Shown: in pieces, positions 8,937-18,771 of the stretch
How the letters are laid out: every line of letters starts with the position of its first letter
How positions within the stretch are numbered: position 1 is the first letter of the stretch
DNA from: Promethearchaeota archaeon
Lineage (GTDB): Archaea > Asgardarchaeota > Lokiarchaeia > Sigyniarchaeales > SOKP01
Direction of reading: 5' to 3'
Assembly (NCBI GenBank): GCA_030603385.1
Contig: JAUVXW010000001.1
Location: forward strand, 124,001 to 188,000
Length of the DNA: 64,000 nt
The notes under the pieces: generated by a model
The model's input: the letters and a program-made list of their open reading frames with translations, nothing else
The model's database searches: none
What the model was told of the DNA's origin: nothing
Program-made: the position numbers and the translations under genes

Positions 8937-9089
8937 TTATTTATTATAATTATCATAATCTTGTTTCTCTGTCTTTCTCAAAGAATCTTTTGCCCCACAT
9001 TTATCACAGTAATCATGTTTAGTATGCGCAAATTCTCCACATTTATTACAAATATAAGGGTACGTTTTTTTGAAAAGTTTCCTATCCAA
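8937..9089 (-). CDS. Small zinc-ribbon protein (50 residues)
   Basis: Short reading frame with an unmistakable zinc ribbon: ICNKCGEF, ten residues, then YCDKCGAK, giving CX2C-X10-CX2C. The tail is charged and ends DNYNK. I start it at the TTG at 9089-9087 (M-D-R-K-L-F); the frame stays open further upstream to a TGA near 9172 without an ATG or GTG, so the true start could be earlier and non-canonical. Small zinc ribbons of this kind are common in archaea as nucleic-acid or protein-binding modules. The forward-strand frame over the same bases is a shadow with a composition unlike a real protein. Function unknown. Confidence 0.55.
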   Translation of the reverse strand: MDRKLFKKTYPYICNKCGEFAHTKHDYCDKCGAKDSLRKTEKQDYDNYNK

Positions 9090-9407
9090 AATTGTTTCAC
9101 TTTTTTTTGCTTTTTCTTGATAAAAGAAGTGGTCGGTAAAAAGTTTTTGTATAGTTTTTCTTTTCTTTCAAGACATATAGAAATTTATAAATCAATGTAG
9201 ATGTTTTTTAACAATAATCTCTATTAACTTTTTGGGAAGAAATTACTTGAGTTGAGATTCATTCAATAAAATTGATTGTATAGGGAGTTTGACTTTCTAT
9301 TTTAGACAAGCATCTTAATGAAATTTTATTTAATTAATTATAAATAAGCTAATTTTTATTTTTTAATAAAAGGATTTCAGTTATAAACATATTAAATTTT
9401 TATATCT
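9090..9407. other. Intergenic region, 318 bases
   Basis: AT-rich spacer between the small zinc-ribbon gene (minus) and the zinc-ribbon/TPR gene (plus), so it should hold two divergent promoters. The part next to the ribbon gene (9090-9172) is open in the ribbon frame and might encode a longer N-terminus. The remainder shows runs of A and T with several TATA-like stretches near 9340-9395, none clearly better than another. I see no RNA gene or repeat. Confidence 0.5.
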
Positions 9408-10832
9408 ATGAAGGTCTGCCCTTACTGTAAACAATCAATTGAAGATGATTATCCATACTGCCCAAATTGTAATAAACCTTTAATTTCAAATCTAGGGAAG
9501 GTAGTAAATCGGAATTTAAGATCTGGATTCGGTGAACCTGAGTTTTTTCCTCCTGATATGGAAGAAGAAGATGATTATTATGAAGATACAATAATAAAAG
9601 ACGAAAAAATTGAACATGAAATACAAAAAATTGATGAAGTGTTAGAGAGAAAAGAAATATTAGGAGATCCAATACCAGGTTCATTATTACTAGAAAAATC
9701 AAGCTTGTATTATAAGAAGAGAGATTTACCTAATGCTATAAAAAATCTTGAATTGGCATTAAGAAATTTTGAAAAGGAAGATGATTTATTTAATGTGGCA
9801 ACATGCCATAATGAAATTGGGCTCATTCAAGAGGATATTGGATTTTTTGACCAAGCAATCTATCACTTTAATAGGTCTCTTGAAATTCTTAAAGAAGTAA
9901 ATGATAATCAAAAATTAATCAAGGTTTTAAACAATCTAGGAAATATATATTATTCGATCAAAGATTTAGAACAATCCTATAAATATTATCAAGAGGCTCT
10001 TGATTTATCTAAACGAGAGAAGTTAATGTATGAGGAAGTAAAAACATCCAGCAATTTGGTTGAAGTTCTTTACTTACTGAAAGAGTATGAGAGGATTAAA
10101 CGAATTCTAGCAAGAAATTCAGAATTTTTCAAGCAAAATGAAGATGCATATGGGATGATTCAAGTCCATATAAAATATGGAAAATTGCATTACTTAATAG
10201 GCGAAGATTACGATCAAGTAAATGAGAGGTTAAATAATGCATTACAACTAATAGATAGAGTAAGTGAAAATCTGTCTGTTTATATGAGAGCAAAATTGGA
10301 ATGGGAATGTTTTCTTTATCTTGGAAAATTATATTTATTGTGGGATAATCTAGTAGATGGTGAAAGCAATTTTTTGAAAAGTCTTGAAGCGGTCCGTATT
10401 TTCGAAATTGGGGAAAGTATTAATCAGGGAGATATATTAGAAAGCTTAGCTGAGTTATACACAATAAAAGGAGAAAAGGACAAAACAATAGAATATTATA
10501 TTTTATCTTGCGAAATTTACCATAAATTCGGAGATAATAAGAAATGTGCTCAAATTAAATTTAAAATTGGTAAAATGTATTTAGAATATGAAAAGGATAA
10601 ATCAAATTCGATAAAATATTTTGAAGAAGCGTTAGATCTTTATGAGGATCTACAATATATAAAAGAAGCCGCTGAAGTTCTCCATAAACTAGGAGATCTC
10701 TATATTGCTATCAGAATGCCTGATATAGCTATAGAAAATTTTGAAAAAGCACGAGATTATTATAAGGAGCTTCTTGATGATTATAATTTTGGTTTAATAG
10801 ACGAAAAAATCAGATCTTTACATAATGTTTAA
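9408..10832 (+). CDS. Zinc-ribbon plus TPR-repeat protein
   Basis: Cytoplasmic scaffold-type protein of 474 residues. It opens with a zinc ribbon, CPYCKQSI...YCPNCNKPL (residues 4-26), then an acidic linker rich in D/E around residues 45-75. From about residue 80 to the end there are eight to nine TPR-like repeats, including CHNEIGLIQEDIGFFDQAI and LNNLGNIYYSIKDLEQS. The ribbon-acidic linker-TPR order is common in Asgard and other archaeal hypothetical proteins. A role in protein assembly is an inference. Its stop overlaps the stop of the convergent acetyltransferase gene by four bases. Confidence 0.78.
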   Translation: MKVCPYCKQSIEDDYPYCPNCNKPLISNLGKVVNRNLRSGFGEPEFFPPDMEEEDDYYEDTIIKDEKIEHEIQKIDEVLERKEILGDPIPGSLLLEKSSLYYKKRDLPNAIKNLELALRNFEKEDDLFNVATCHNEIGLIQEDIGFFDQAIYHFNRSLEILKEVNDNQKLIKVLNNLGNIYYSIKDLEQSYKYYQEALDLSKREKLMYEEVKTSSNLVEVLYLLKEYERIKRILARNSEFFKQNEDAYGMIQVHIKYGKLHYLIGEDYDQVNERLNNALQLIDRVSENLSVYMRAKLEWECFLYLGKLYLLWDNLVDGESNFLKSLEAVRIFEIGESINQGDILESLAELYTIKGEKDKTIEYYILSCEIYHKFGDNKKCAQIKFKIGKMYLEYEKDKSNSIKYFEEALDLYEDLQYIKEAAEVLHKLGDLYIAIRMPDIAIENFEKARDYYKELLDDYNFGLIDEKIRSLHNV

Positions 10833-11512
10833 TTATCATCAATTTCAAAATCTTCTTTTTTATAAATTCTTCTCTCATATTCCTCAAATCCAATTCCTTT
10901 AATAAAAGCATATGATACTACATTATCTTTATATACTTCACATCTAAGCTCCTTTACATGAGGATAGTGTTCTTTTAAATGATTCCATGCAGCCATCCCC
11001 AGTATAGTTCCAAAACCCCTCCTTTGAAATCGAGGAATGACTGCTAAGGCAGCAATTACGGCATACTCTTTATTCTCACCCTCAAAATCAAGGAGCACAA
11101 ATGCAGCATCAATACCATATATTTTTCCAATGAAGAATACGGTATCTGAATGTTCAAGAATTGTTAATAAATCAGTTTTAGTAATCGGCCTGAAAGGAGT
11201 ATTACTCGTTAACCAAGCTCGATTATATATATTTTTAAGAGTATCAAGATCTTCTTTCGTTGCCTCTCTAATTTTCCCTTGGATAATATTATGTTCAATT
11301 TTATCTGTTAATTTGACCTCAAATTCTTTAGTAATTTTTTCTACCGGAAGCCTCATCTGAATGTATACCATGCCATCTTGGTAAAGTTCTTCTGTAGTTT
11401 TGTCTACAACTTCTTTTCGTTTCTTCTTAGTTTCTATAGAAAGAAATAATGCCCTAATTCTTTTCTTTTTAAGATTAACTTTTTTTCTAAGCTCCAATTT
11501 AGATCTTGGCAT
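10829..11512 (-). CDS. GNAT-family N-acetyltransferase
   Basis: Acetyl-CoA-dependent N-acetyltransferase with an unusually long basic N-terminus. Residues 1-80 contain MPRSKLELRKKVNLKKKR and a variable segment; the GNAT core starts at IREATKEDLDTL. The pyrophosphate-binding motif A is ALAVIPRFQRRGFGTILG, with the expected Q/R-R-G-x-G core, and VVSYAFIKGIGFEEYERR is the usual C-terminal motif B region. The substrate is unknown. The very basic N-terminus could bind nucleic acid or ribosomes, but that is a guess. It converges on the TPR gene (4-base overlap) and is followed upstream by the coiled-coil gene. Confidence 0.82.
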   Translation of the reverse strand: MPRSKLELRKKVNLKKKRIRALFLSIETKKKRKEVVDKTTEELYQDGMVYIQMRLPVEKITKEFEVKLTDKIEHNIIQGKIREATKEDLDTLKNIYNRAWLTSNTPFRPITKTDLLTILEHSDTVFFIGKIYGIDAAFVLLDFEGENKEYAVIAALAVIPRFQRRGFGTILGMAAWNHLKEHYPHVKELRCEVYKDNVVSYAFIKGIGFEEYERRIYKKEDFEIDDN

Positions 11513-11533
11513 GATAAAATAGATATTTTAAAA

Positions 11534-13168
11534 TTAGGGTAATAAATTAAGATTTTCCCGAATTTTTCCTTCAATATTTTCGTTAATAAGAACTTTTTCT
11601 TTTAATTTTGAAACGCCTAACTGTATTTTCTTCTTCAAATTCACATCTTTTATCAAATTTTTACTTTCGGATGAAAATTCAAAGTTTGATCTCAATGCCA
11701 TATCATCTTCAATTCTCTCAATTAGAATGTTTTTTAATTTCATCAAGGGGTCTGAGATATATTCATAAATATTATTTGGATCATTAGTAATATATCCTGG
11801 AAATAAAATATTCATACGTTCTTCCATATTGTCTTCATTTTCGATAAACATGGCATAAACAGGCAGATAAATCCATTGTATAGGTCTTGAAAACAAATCT
11901 GATTGATTCTCATTTAATGACCATCTAACTAACTCTTGAGCTTCTTGTAAGCATGCATTATGTTTTGATTGTATTATTTCGTTAATATTACCAAACAAAA
12001 TTTCTATCTTTTCTTCTTGAATTTTTAGACCAGAAATTTTTTCTTTTCTTTCACTCTCAAATTCTGAGAGCAATTTATCTCTATCTTTTAATTTTAAACT
12101 CTGTGATTCTCTAAACCTTTCTAGTTTTACTTTAGCTTCCTCATCTATTTGACGTGCTCTTTCTTTTAAATCGACATATCTTTGGTTAAGTCCTTCAAGA
12201 GATTCTAAAAATTTCTTTCCCTCATCTTCTAAATAATTAAAATGATTTTGAAAATGGGGCAAAACATCTTCATAAACCCTACTTTTTAAGGAATCACCAC
12301 TTGTAAAAAACCTATTTTTTTTAATCATCTCTTCAAGATGTCTTTCAGATGTTTTAAATAATGTTGAAATAGCCTCAATTATCTTTTTTTTCTCCTCTAC
12401 ATTCCATTGATCGATTTTATCTTGCTCTAATTTCACTTGGTGGTCCATTTGGGTTGGATCTATTGTTGATGAAGCTTTATTCATCTGACTAGAATATCTA
12501 GTAACAAAGTCTTTAAGTTGTACGTTTAAATCAATAAGCCATTTACTAACTTCTTTTTCTATCAATTCTGTTTGAGTTTTCCACCTAAAAGCATTTCCCT
12601 TCATTGTATTTATTATATTACGATAATTCTCAGATATATTTAAAGCGATTTCAGTGGTAATTCTGTGATCTAAGACAGTATAATCAATAATTGGTTTGTA
12701 TTCTATAAGTGGAATTATCATAATTAATGTTTGAAGAAACTCTGGATTTATCAAACCATTTATTTTAAGTGTTTGATATTCAGATTCTTCACCTTCCCCT
12801 AAATCTTCTGCTTCTGTGTCTTTATAAGACAAAATATCTATTAACTTATTCAATTCTTCTATTTTAGTTCGATTTTCAATATTTCTTAGAATATGGCCAA
12901 CTAACGGTTGACGTGGGGCATTTGAAAATTTATCTCTCTTATTAAAAATACCTAATCCATCTAGCATTATGTGTGTGCCAATAGTTCCTTGTATACTTAA
13001 TATAGGCCATAGAAGTCTCGAAAAAGAAAGGATTTTCTCATTTTTGTTTAAATCCTTTGTTAAAAGATAAAATGTTAGGGATAATTCATCGTTTCCTTGA
13101 ATAACAGGTCGTTTTGTAATTTTATTCATAAAAAAAGGTAATAGATATTGGTTACCGTGTACAGACAA
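11534..13168 (-). CDS. Unknown coiled-coil protein
   Basis: Unrecognised 544-residue protein. The first 200 residues are mixed and globular-looking, with an acidic loop (EAEDLGEGEESE, about 118-129). Residues roughly 250-415 form a long charged coiled coil with heptad-like spacing (for example ERARQIDEEAKVKLERF). The last 130 residues are again globular and include RPIQWIYLPVYAMFI. No transmembrane helix or signal peptide is seen. Start at TTG 13168 is supported by a GGAG at 13179-13176, seven bases upstream, one of the better ribosome sites in the window. It lies in the same orientation as, and 21 bases upstream of, the acetyltransferase, so co-transcription is likely. Confidence 0.72.
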   Translation of the reverse strand: MSVHGNQYLLPFFMNKITKRPVIQGNDELSLTFYLLTKDLNKNEKILSFSRLLWPILSIQGTIGTHIMLDGLGIFNKRDKFSNAPRQPLVGHILRNIENRTKIEELNKLIDILSYKDTEAEDLGEGEESEYQTLKINGLINPEFLQTLIMIIPLIEYKPIIDYTVLDHRITTEIALNISENYRNIINTMKGNAFRWKTQTELIEKEVSKWLIDLNVQLKDFVTRYSSQMNKASSTIDPTQMDHQVKLEQDKIDQWNVEEKKKIIEAISTLFKTSERHLEEMIKKNRFFTSGDSLKSRVYEDVLPHFQNHFNYLEDEGKKFLESLEGLNQRYVDLKERARQIDEEAKVKLERFRESQSLKLKDRDKLLSEFESERKEKISGLKIQEEKIEILFGNINEIIQSKHNACLQEAQELVRWSLNENQSDLFSRPIQWIYLPVYAMFIENEDNMEERMNILFPGYITNDPNNIYEYISDPLMKLKNILIERIEDDMALRSNFEFSSESKNLIKDVNLKKKIQLGVSKLKEKVLINENIEGKIRENLNLLP

Positions 13169-13343
13169 GGATTTTCTCCTACTTTTTAATTTCTGTTTAT
13201 TAAAAATAATTCTGAATATATTAAATTTAAAGCGATTCAGTTTTAAAATTTTAATCTTTTTTTAAACGATAATAAAAAACTAGGAGCTCAAATATTATAA
13301 AAATGAAGTAAGTAAGGAAAATTAAAGTTTAAAATAAACAAAA

Positions 13344-14225
13344 TTATTTGAGTTGTTCATAGTTATTAGCTATTACCATTATGAGGAGTGCTAACAATAT
13401 TATTAATGGTGGTAATATCGCTCTTACATGAGGTAAATCCGCTACATCAAGTGCTCCTTGTAATATTCTTCCTCCAATAAAATAAAGGAGGAAACCAATA
13501 GCGTTTAAAGCATATGATTTTCTTAATACTCCAAAAGTTTTCCAGGCAAGATACAGAAAGATAAACGGAATTAACGCTAGGAACAATGGCATAAAGATGA
13601 AATTAAACAAAAATCTCCCAAGAGGATATTCCCAAGATCCTATTCCTATTGTAACTATATTGTCTTCCCATCCTGATAAATTATATAGACTTGGAAAATC
13701 TGGATCCATAAAAAGCCATTTTGATAAAGTTAAAGAGAGAATTCCTATTATGATAGGAACAACAATCAATCCTAAACGAATTAGTAGTTTGATGTTATTT
13801 TTATTTCCGATCCATTCTTTAAATGATTTACCTTTCTCTTCCTTTTTTCCTACCCTAGTATCAGGAGGAAATAACAAAATCCCCAATACTCCCACAGCGC
13901 AGGCGGTTCCCAACCAAGTAAAAAATACAGCAAACCGATAATTAACCATTAAAAACTCTACAACTTCAACACCATTTCCTGGGAGTGGTAAAGATTCATA
14001 CAATTCTGGGCCGAAAAAATAATATATTATGAAAAATACTCGTGCAATTCCAAAACATAGAAAGAACAAGCTAAAATACAACCAATATAATTTCTTTGAA
14101 GTTCGAAATCTAATGAATAGGAAGTAGAAAAACAATAAAAAGAAATAGCCTACAATGATAAAATAGAGCCCCATTTCAATAGCATCCCAAAATCCAAAAT
14201 CATGAAAAGTATCTTGAAACAACAT
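13344..14225 (-). CDS. Unknown seven-helix membrane protein
   Basis: 293-residue integral membrane protein without a recognised family. Hydrophobic segments fall at about residues 17-39, 47-71, 94-117, 148-170, 205-230, 238-258 and 268-287, i.e. seven helices, with a short N-terminus (MLFQDTFHDFGFWDAIE) and a very short C-terminal tail. A basic cytoplasmic loop (VGKKEEKGKSFKEW) lies between helices three and four. Seven helices alone do not identify a rhodopsin: I find no lysine in the last helix in the retinal position (the last helix reads ILPPLIILLALLIMVIANN). It is transcribed toward the coiled-coil gene with a 175-base gap. Confidence 0.68.
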   Translation of the reverse strand: MLFQDTFHDFGFWDAIEMGLYFIIVGYFFLLFFYFLFIRFRTSKKLYWLYFSLFFLCFGIARVFFIIYYFFGPELYESLPLPGNGVEVVEFLMVNYRFAVFFTWLGTACAVGVLGILLFPPDTRVGKKEEKGKSFKEWIGNKNNIKLLIRLGLIVVPIIIGILSLTLSKWLFMDPDFPSLYNLSGWEDNIVTIGIGSWEYPLGRFLFNFIFMPLFLALIPFIFLYLAWKTFGVLRKSYALNAIGFLLYFIGGRILQGALDVADLPHVRAILPPLIILLALLIMVIANNYEQLK

Positions 14226-14344
14226 AATAAGTCAATTTTTATAATTACTTTAAATAATATTATTATCTTTTAGTTGTATAAAAATTTATTTCAATTTGAG
14301 TAATTCTTAAAATACAAATATTATCAATTACTTTTAGAATCTAT

Positions 14345-15838
14345 ATGAAAATCGAGAATAGCATTGAGACATTTAATTCATTAGTAAAACGTCGTGGGTT
14401 CATTTGGGGTCCTTCTCCGGAAATTTATGGCGGATTCGCAGGTTTTTATTCTTATGGTCCAGCAGGTATGGCTCTTAAAAATAATATATTAGATCTTTTT
14501 AGACGAGAATGTCGTTATTTTGGTTTTGGGGAAGTTGAGTGCCCAACAATCATGCCCAGTATCGTTTGGGAAGCTTCAGGTCACTTAGAAAGATTTATAG
14601 ATCCCGTAATGAGATGTAATAAATGCAACACGTTGTATAGAGCAGATAAATTTCTTCAAGAAAATCTTCCTGATCTTATGATAGATGGCTTATCATTTGA
14701 GGAAATGGAGAAGTTAATTAAAAAACATGAACTAACTTGTCCTAAATGTGGAAATAATTTTCAAAAAATTGAAGAATATAATTTGATGTTAAAAACATCT
14801 GTGGGAAATAATACTACAGCTTATTTACGCCCTGAGACAGCTACTACGACATATTTACTCTTCAATCGATTGGATCAAGATGCGCGTAGGCAATATCCTA
14901 TTAAAATTTTCCAATTTGGCAAAGCATATAGAAACGAAATCTCACCTAGACAAGGGGTTCTACGAATGAGGTCTTTTGATCAATTTGAGCTTCAAATATT
15001 TATCAGTAGAGAGCAAGAAATGGAATTTGTGGATTATGAAGAAGTAAAAAACAACAAATTACCCCTATTAGACTGGAAACTTCAAGAAAAGGGCATTAAT
15101 GCGCCTAATATTATTTCTCTTGATTCAGCTATCAAAGATAAAATTCTTAAAAAACCTGCTTATGCATATTGCCTTTATGTGGCACATTATTTAACAACAA
15201 TCCTGGGTATCCCTGAAGAATTAATTAGATTTAGACAGCATTCATTAAATGAACGAGCTCATTATGCTGATGATGCATGGGATTTAGAAATCAAATCAAG
15301 ACAATTCGGATGGGTTGAGATATGTGGTGTCCATGATAGAACAGATTACGATTTAAGAAGGCATGCTGAATATTCAAAACAAAACTTTGAGATCAGTATG
15401 GGATCTGACCCAAATATTAAGGAAGTTCCTCAAGTTCTTGAAATTGCATTTGGAATTGATAGAATTATATATACTTTACTCGAAACTACCTTTAATGTTG
15501 AAGAAGGAAGAATTATACTAAAACTTAACCCAAATTTAGCACCAAATACAGTAGCAGTGTTTCCTCTTGTTAGGAATAAAGAAAATATCAGAAAATTCGC
15601 ATTAAAAATTCACAGAGAGTTGTTAGAAAATCGTATAGGTTCCTTTTACGATGTGGCAGGTTCAATAGGGAAGAGATATCGAAGACAAGATGAGTTAGGT
15701 ACAAAATGGTGTATAACGATAGATTATGAATCATTAGATGATAATTGTATTACACTTAGAGACCGTGATTCAATGGAACAAATACGGATAAATATCTCAA
15801 ATCTTTCTGAAATTATAAAAAAGAAACAAAGAGAGTAA
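14345..15838 (+). CDS. glyS: Glycyl-tRNA synthetase, archaeal/eukaryal type
   Basis: Class II aminoacyl-tRNA synthetase that charges tRNA-Gly; homodimeric alpha2 type. The N-terminus RRGFIWGPSPEIYGGFAGFYSYGP is diagnostic. A zinc-binding insertion is visible as MRCNKCNTLYR and LTCPKCGNNF. Motif 2 reads FGKAYRNEISPRQGVLRMRSF and motif 3 reads EIAFGIDRIIYTLLE; the C-terminal anticodon-binding domain includes DVAGSIGKRYRRQDELGTKWC. At 497 residues it is shorter than many archaeal homologues (about 570), the difference lying in the insertion regions. ATG start at 14345. Confidence 0.95.
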   Translation: MKIENSIETFNSLVKRRGFIWGPSPEIYGGFAGFYSYGPAGMALKNNILDLFRRECRYFGFGEVECPTIMPSIVWEASGHLERFIDPVMRCNKCNTLYRADKFLQENLPDLMIDGLSFEEMEKLIKKHELTCPKCGNNFQKIEEYNLMLKTSVGNNTTAYLRPETATTTYLLFNRLDQDARRQYPIKIFQFGKAYRNEISPRQGVLRMRSFDQFELQIFISREQEMEFVDYEEVKNNKLPLLDWKLQEKGINAPNIISLDSAIKDKILKKPAYAYCLYVAHYLTTILGIPEELIRFRQHSLNERAHYADDAWDLEIKSRQFGWVEICGVHDRTDYDLRRHAEYSKQNFEISMGSDPNIKEVPQVLEIAFGIDRIIYTLLETTFNVEEGRIILKLNPNLAPNTVAVFPLVRNKENIRKFALKIHRELLENRIGSFYDVAGSIGKRYRRQDELGTKWCITIDYESLDDNCITLRDRDSMEQIRINISNLSEIIKKKQRE

Positions 15839-15969
15839 TTTCTTACATTTTTGCTTAATATTCTGATCTTTTTGATTCTTTCAGAAAAAATTTTAAAGAG
15901 AAGGATTTTTTAAAAATATAAATTAAAATTTAAACAATTATTAATAATATTAATCTTATTCAATCTGAA

Positions 15970-18765
15970 ATGAGTTTTTTTAAATTCTATGCTACAGGAA
16001 AGAAAAGAAGGCAAAAAAGACAATATATTAAGATAATAATCTGTGTTTTCTTTACTTTGATGTTTACCCTAAATTTTTTAAATCATTATGTTTATTCAGA
16101 TCAGACAAATGATCTTGATGAAGTCATTGATAGTAAAAATGAAAATCTATTCAATTTTGACCAAAATAATTTAGATATTGCTACGGATATATCGATGCTT
16201 CAAAATCCTTTTACTGAAAACTTTGATTTATTACGTATTTTTTTCGAATATAATTATAAATCCAGTTTAGACCTTGATATCTCACTCTATTTTAGAGAGG
16301 GAGATGAAAATGGAATAATTACAGATGATACTATTTATTCAGAAGATAATTTGTTTATGTATAATTCGTTAATGAATACGGAACTTGACCCAACTGAAAT
16401 TTTTGATATTTATTTAAAGTTGAAATCGACTCCTTTATGGTATGAAGATGATAATGAGCAATTTAATTACGGATTTGTAAAGTCAGTTGATAACTCTACA
16501 GGTCAAGTGAAGGATGATGATAGATATTTAATCGATAACTTGTTGCCAATTTTTTTACTAATTGAAAATATTGGTGAAGATATCGATGATATTTCTATCA
16601 ATGGTAAGTTTCCAAAAGATTCGATTGAAGAAATGTTTTTTCTTATAAATTCTACTGATTTTTGGGATGAAACCTATGATGGATTCGCTGTTTCTAATTC
16701 TAGTTTTGATAAACACTCTGAAAGCAACTTCTATGGAATTTTAGCAAATCTCCTAATTCATCAGACATATTATCATCAACTTAATTTAAAAAACGCTATA
16801 ACTGATAAAGCATACGATTTAGCAAATAAAACAATGTCTTCAATTGTAAATAATATGTGGGATGAAACGGCTAAAGCTTTCCGTTATCGTGCTAATTCTG
16901 CTTGGAATCCTTTTGTGGTTCCTGGGGGTACCCGTTACCATTTAGATGTGAATGCATTAGGAATCATAACTTTATTAGAATTTTGGGTTGGCTCTGGAAT
17001 GGAAAGTGATTTTTTAGAGAAAGCAGTTAACCTCTACAATAGCTTAGATGATCACCTATGGAATTTGACTGGTGATGATCTTTATTCTAATATTGCTGAA
17101 TCTAATTGGTTTCTATTTGATAGTAGCACCAACCTTAATTCAAACGCTCTAATGCTAGAAGCATGTATAAGATTGTTCCAACTTACAGGAAATATAACAT
17201 ATTACAATAGAGCTATTGAACTTTTCGACTCATTTGAAAAAAATTTATATGATAGCGTAAATAAAGCATACGATTTTTCCATATCAGATAGTAGTAAGAA
17301 TTTTAACACCAATCTAAAGCTATATGATGCTTATTTGAAAGCATCTGAAACTTATAGCAGTACGATATTAAGGGCAAATTATAATCTAACTGCTACAGTC
17401 CCTGATTTAGTTTTTAATCAAGACATTATGAATTTAACATCAGTTTATGCATTTGAGAATACGGAATATTATTACAATCTCTCAATTGATTCTTATGTTC
17501 CTTTTACTACAAGGCATAATATAACTGATGCAGACATAAATTATATTTTTAAATATCCAAATGGAACATTTTTGTATCAATTTGAAATTAATAGTCCGGC
17601 TGAATCACAAACTCTCAATTACATTATCGAAGAAACATTGCCAATGGGAGAAGGTTATTATATTTATATTTGGGGGAATAAAACATATTTCAAATTAGCT
17701 GACACTATTAAACGTTTCAACGTTAATTCTGGGCTAATAAATGAAACAATTGAGGGTTTAGTTAGTTTTTTATATCAAGGTCCGCTCTTAAATATAACAC
17801 TTCCTATCAATTATACTAGAAGAGATAATTTGACACTAACAGCATCTTTAGAGGGCAACGATATAATTAATTTCACCGCTCAGGAAGTCAATTTTACTGC
17901 AACTACTGAATTGGAAGAATTTACATATATTAATTTTAATCTTACTGCTAGACATGGAGCTATTCCTGGTCCTAGTGAAATTGTTTTCAAAATTACTAAA
18001 GGTAATATATTATATTTAGAAATTAAAAAAATAATAGAAATTGGGTATTCATTTGATTACGAATATTTATTATATCAAAGTAAGGTTGTTAGTGGTGAAA
18101 ATATTGATATTTTTCTAGATTTAATTAATTATTTACCAAACGCAACACAATCTTTGAATATTAGTTTTACTGGAAAAACAGAAAATTCAATTGAGACTTT
18201 GAATCAAGAAGTAACTTTAGATAAAAAGGAGATTAGATCAATTTCATTTAATCTGAAAACTCTTAAAAATATCGAAAATGATATAATTAGGATAGAAATG
18301 AATATACTTCAGAATACAACCATATATTATACTGAAGAATTGACTATAGAAATTATACCAAGATTTGAAATAATTAGCGTTTCATTTCCAGGAAAAATCT
18401 CTCAAGGAGCGCCCGCTTATTTTATTGCTACGATAAAGAATAACTTAGAGAATTCAGAAGCATTTTCTTTATACGTTAATGGAAAATTAGTGCAATCAAA
18501 TATCAACGAGCTCATCCCTGGTGAGAATAGGATTGAAAAAAAAATCATCCCTACACATAATCCATATGAATTTGGAACTAAGATTTATCGGGTAATCTTA
18601 GAGGATAGCGAAAATAAAGAAATTGCGAGATTCTATTTTAAAGTTGTTTTAGAGCTCTCAACCTTTAATTTAATAATTTTTTATATAGTACCTGTCATCA
18701 TCCCCATTGGTATTATGTTATACTTCTTAAATAAACAGATAAAACATAAAAAATTGAGAAGATGA
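15970..18765 (+). CDS. Large surface protein, alpha-helical-barrel domain, C-terminal anchor
   Basis: 931-residue predicted extracellular protein held in the membrane. A basic N-terminus (KKRRQKRQYIK) precedes a signal anchor at about residues 21-42, and a second helix at about 899-922 is followed by a basic cytoplasmic tail, the usual type I topology. Residues about 215-460 look like an alpha/alpha-toroid of the kind found in glycoside hydrolases and epimerases (repeated FWDETYDGFA, MWDETAKAF, YDSVNKAYDF helices). The C-terminal half looks like beta-sandwich domains. N-x-S/T sequons are dense, fitting archaeal N-glycosylation. No catalytic residues can be assigned. The next gene starts six bases downstream and encodes a second surface protein. 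Confidence 0.72.
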   Translation: MSFFKFYATGKKRRQKRQYIKIIICVFFTLMFTLNFLNHYVYSDQTNDLDEVIDSKNENLFNFDQNNLDIATDISMLQNPFTENFDLLRIFFEYNYKSSLDLDISLYFREGDENGIITDDTIYSEDNLFMYNSLMNTELDPTEIFDIYLKLKSTPLWYEDDNEQFNYGFVKSVDNSTGQVKDDDRYLIDNLLPIFLLIENIGEDIDDISINGKFPKDSIEEMFFLINSTDFWDETYDGFAVSNSSFDKHSESNFYGILANLLIHQTYYHQLNLKNAITDKAYDLANKTMSSIVNNMWDETAKAFRYRANSAWNPFVVPGGTRYHLDVNALGIITLLEFWVGSGMESDFLEKAVNLYNSLDDHLWNLTGDDLYSNIAESNWFLFDSSTNLNSNALMLEACIRLFQLTGNITYYNRAIELFDSFEKNLYDSVNKAYDFSISDSSKNFNTNLKLYDAYLKASETYSSTILRANYNLTATVPDLVFNQDIMNLTSVYAFENTEYYYNLSIDSYVPFTTRHNITDADINYIFKYPNGTFLYQFEINSPAESQTLNYIIEETLPMGEGYYIYIWGNKTYFKLADTIKRFNVNSGLINETIEGLVSFLYQGPLLNITLPINYTRRDNLTLTASLEGNDIINFTAQEVNFTATTELEEFTYINFNLTARHGAIPGPSEIVFKITKGNILYLEIKKIIEIGYSFDYEYLLYQSKVVSGENIDIFLDLINYLPNATQSLNISFTGKTENSIETLNQEVTLDKKEIRSISFNLKTLKNIENDIIRIEMNILQNTTIYYTEELTIEIIPRFEIISVSFPGKISQGAPAYFIATIKNNLENSEAFSLYVNGKLVQSNINELIPGENRIEKKIIPTHNPYEFGTKIYRVILEDSENKEIARFYFKVVLELSTFNLIIFYIVPVIIPIGIMLYFLNKQIKHKKLRR

Positions 18766-18771
18766 GAAATA

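Noticed and set aside
8961..9200. 79-codon forward frame in the 9 kb gap
   Set aside because: It is the complement of the small zinc-ribbon gene; its own product is F/S-rich with no conserved pattern.
13344..14225. Seven-helix protein as a rhodopsin
   Set aside because: No Schiff-base lysine in the last helix, and no retinal-pocket pattern.
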